NCBI GenBank assembly: GCA_000787465.1
Contig: JSYX01000029.1
Span: 1-33,142, forward strand
Direction of reading: 5' to 3'
DNA: 33,142 bases
From: Thermomucor indicae-seudaticae
Lineage: Eukaryota > Mucoromycota > Mucoromycetes > Mucorales > Lichtheimiaceae
Shown here: piece after piece, positions 32,613 through 33,142 of the stretch
Position numbering within the stretch: position 1 is the stretch's first letter
Layout: the number at the start of each line of letters is the position of its first letter
Position numbers and translations under genes: made by a program
Notes under the pieces: generated by a model
Told to the model about the DNA's origin: nothing
Databases searched by the model: none
The model's input: only the letters and a program-made list of their open reading frames with translations

Positions 32613-32754
32613 CAGGGAACGAGCTAGATTATAAAAATTTTCAAAGACCCTGTTAATTTCCTTTTTCAAGGCAAAGAATAGAGTTGAAATCTTATCGAGG
32701 GTTGAGAGTATATTAAAGCAAGTTGATAAATCTGAAACACAGCGATTAGAAACT

Positions 32755-33116
32755 TTATTCCTTTGTGAAGAAGCTATGTAACCGAGGTTTCTTTTGCAAT
32801 AATTCCTTTCGGAGATTGTCTCTACATTCTCTCGGTTGGTTTCTGGGCTCTGGGTACTCCTCTTGGTCAAGAGAACATAGAACATCTTCAACCCGCTTTA
32901 TCTTCTCTCTGACCTATACAGTAACTTGCGAACTGCTTCTGTTTGACTTTCTTGGGGTTTCTCAACTGGCGATTGCACGGTTTCCTCTTCTTGACCCTTC
33001 TTTACCATGTCCACGACCTCCTGGTCAGTGAACTCGTGACACATTAGCTGGTTTTCTTTTTCCCTGTCTACGTCCACAGTTAAAGAGGAATGCCCGTTAG
33101 GACCATTGGTCTCTTC
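32755..33116 (-). pseudogene. Pogo-type transposase, C-terminal tail
   Basis: The minus strand reads an acidic tail with HEFTDQEVVDMVKKGQEEE, typical of the (L/F)TDEEIV...V segment after the DDE domain of pogo/CENP-B-like transposases. It then has a stop at 32898-32900. In a shifted frame it continues with KRVEDVLCSLDQEEY, LRKELLQKKPRLHSFFTKE and a stop at 32755-32757, matching the K..I.DFF-type end of the family. A stop also lies just upstream of 33116 in that frame. Two breaks within 360 bp show decay, unless the shifts reflect an unseen intron. The catalytic DDE region is outside the window. Confidence 0.65.
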
Positions 33117-33142
33117 AAGGGAAGTCGTTCAGAACTGAAGAG

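Larger units (their letters stand above)
32551..33142 (-). mobile_element. Pogo/Tigger-like element, end portion, runs off the window
   Basis: The element starts at 32551, just after TA (32549-32550), with CAGTCGAACCCCGTTAATTT and TAATTTC/TTATTTC repeats. This is the characteristic terminal repeat style of pogo-type Tc1/mariner elements, with TA target duplication. A transposase C-terminus on the minus strand lies inside. The other terminus is beyond the right edge. Confidence 0.75.

Noticed and set aside
28165..33142. CRISPR array or tRNA/rRNA genes anywhere in the window
   Set aside because: No regularly spaced direct repeats and no cloverleaf with correct T-arm was found. GGTTCGAA words seen near 10008 and 25225 lie inside coding exons.

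Overview
The window looks like a piece of an early-diverging fungal genome, most likely Mucoromycota (order Mucorales). Evidence: many short introns of about 50-90 nt with GTAAGT-type donors, compact gene spacing, fungal gene types (UPF0613/DUF1749 hydrolase, AVT-type vacuolar amino acid transporter, ARP8), and relics of several transposon classes at the edges. I cannot name the genus from sequence alone.

Layout. 1-2.2 kb is decayed mobile DNA holding a recognisable relic of a Fanzor (eukaryotic TnpB-like RNA-guided nuclease). 2.6-26.7 kb is a dense host gene island: BZW/eIF5-mimic protein (+), adenylosuccinate lyase (-), a 14-exon P2-type cation ATPase with an EF-hand-like N-terminus (-), ARP8 of the INO80 complex (+), a DUF1749 alpha/beta hydrolase (+), CRIPT (+), an AVT1-like amino acid transporter (-), a small coiled-coil protein (-), a cysteine-rich GPI-anchored secreted protein (-), and a 10-exon P5-type ATPase with a signal peptide and a Cys-rich lumenal head (-). 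A decayed Helitron helicase sits between the hydrolase and CRIPT. For the host genes I give explicit exon coordinates. Every model sums to a whole number of codons and ends at a stop.

26.7-33.1 kb is again transposon territory. It holds a Tc1/mariner-type transposase N-terminal relic, a 3,059-bp element bounded by TA dinucleotides with terminal inverted repeats of about 420 bp that encloses an intron-containing gene, a decayed gene ending in an IS607-type serine-recombinase segment, and the end of a pogo/Tigger-like element running off the right edge.

The host genes do not form one pathway. They cover translation control, purine synthesis, ion and polyamine-like transport, chromatin remodelling, vacuolar amino acid storage and the cell surface. 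The most novel items are the long-inverted-repeat element with its gene cargo, the Fanzor and serine-recombinase relics, the unusual P5 ATPase architecture, and an apparent excess of GC-AG introns (3 of about 47).
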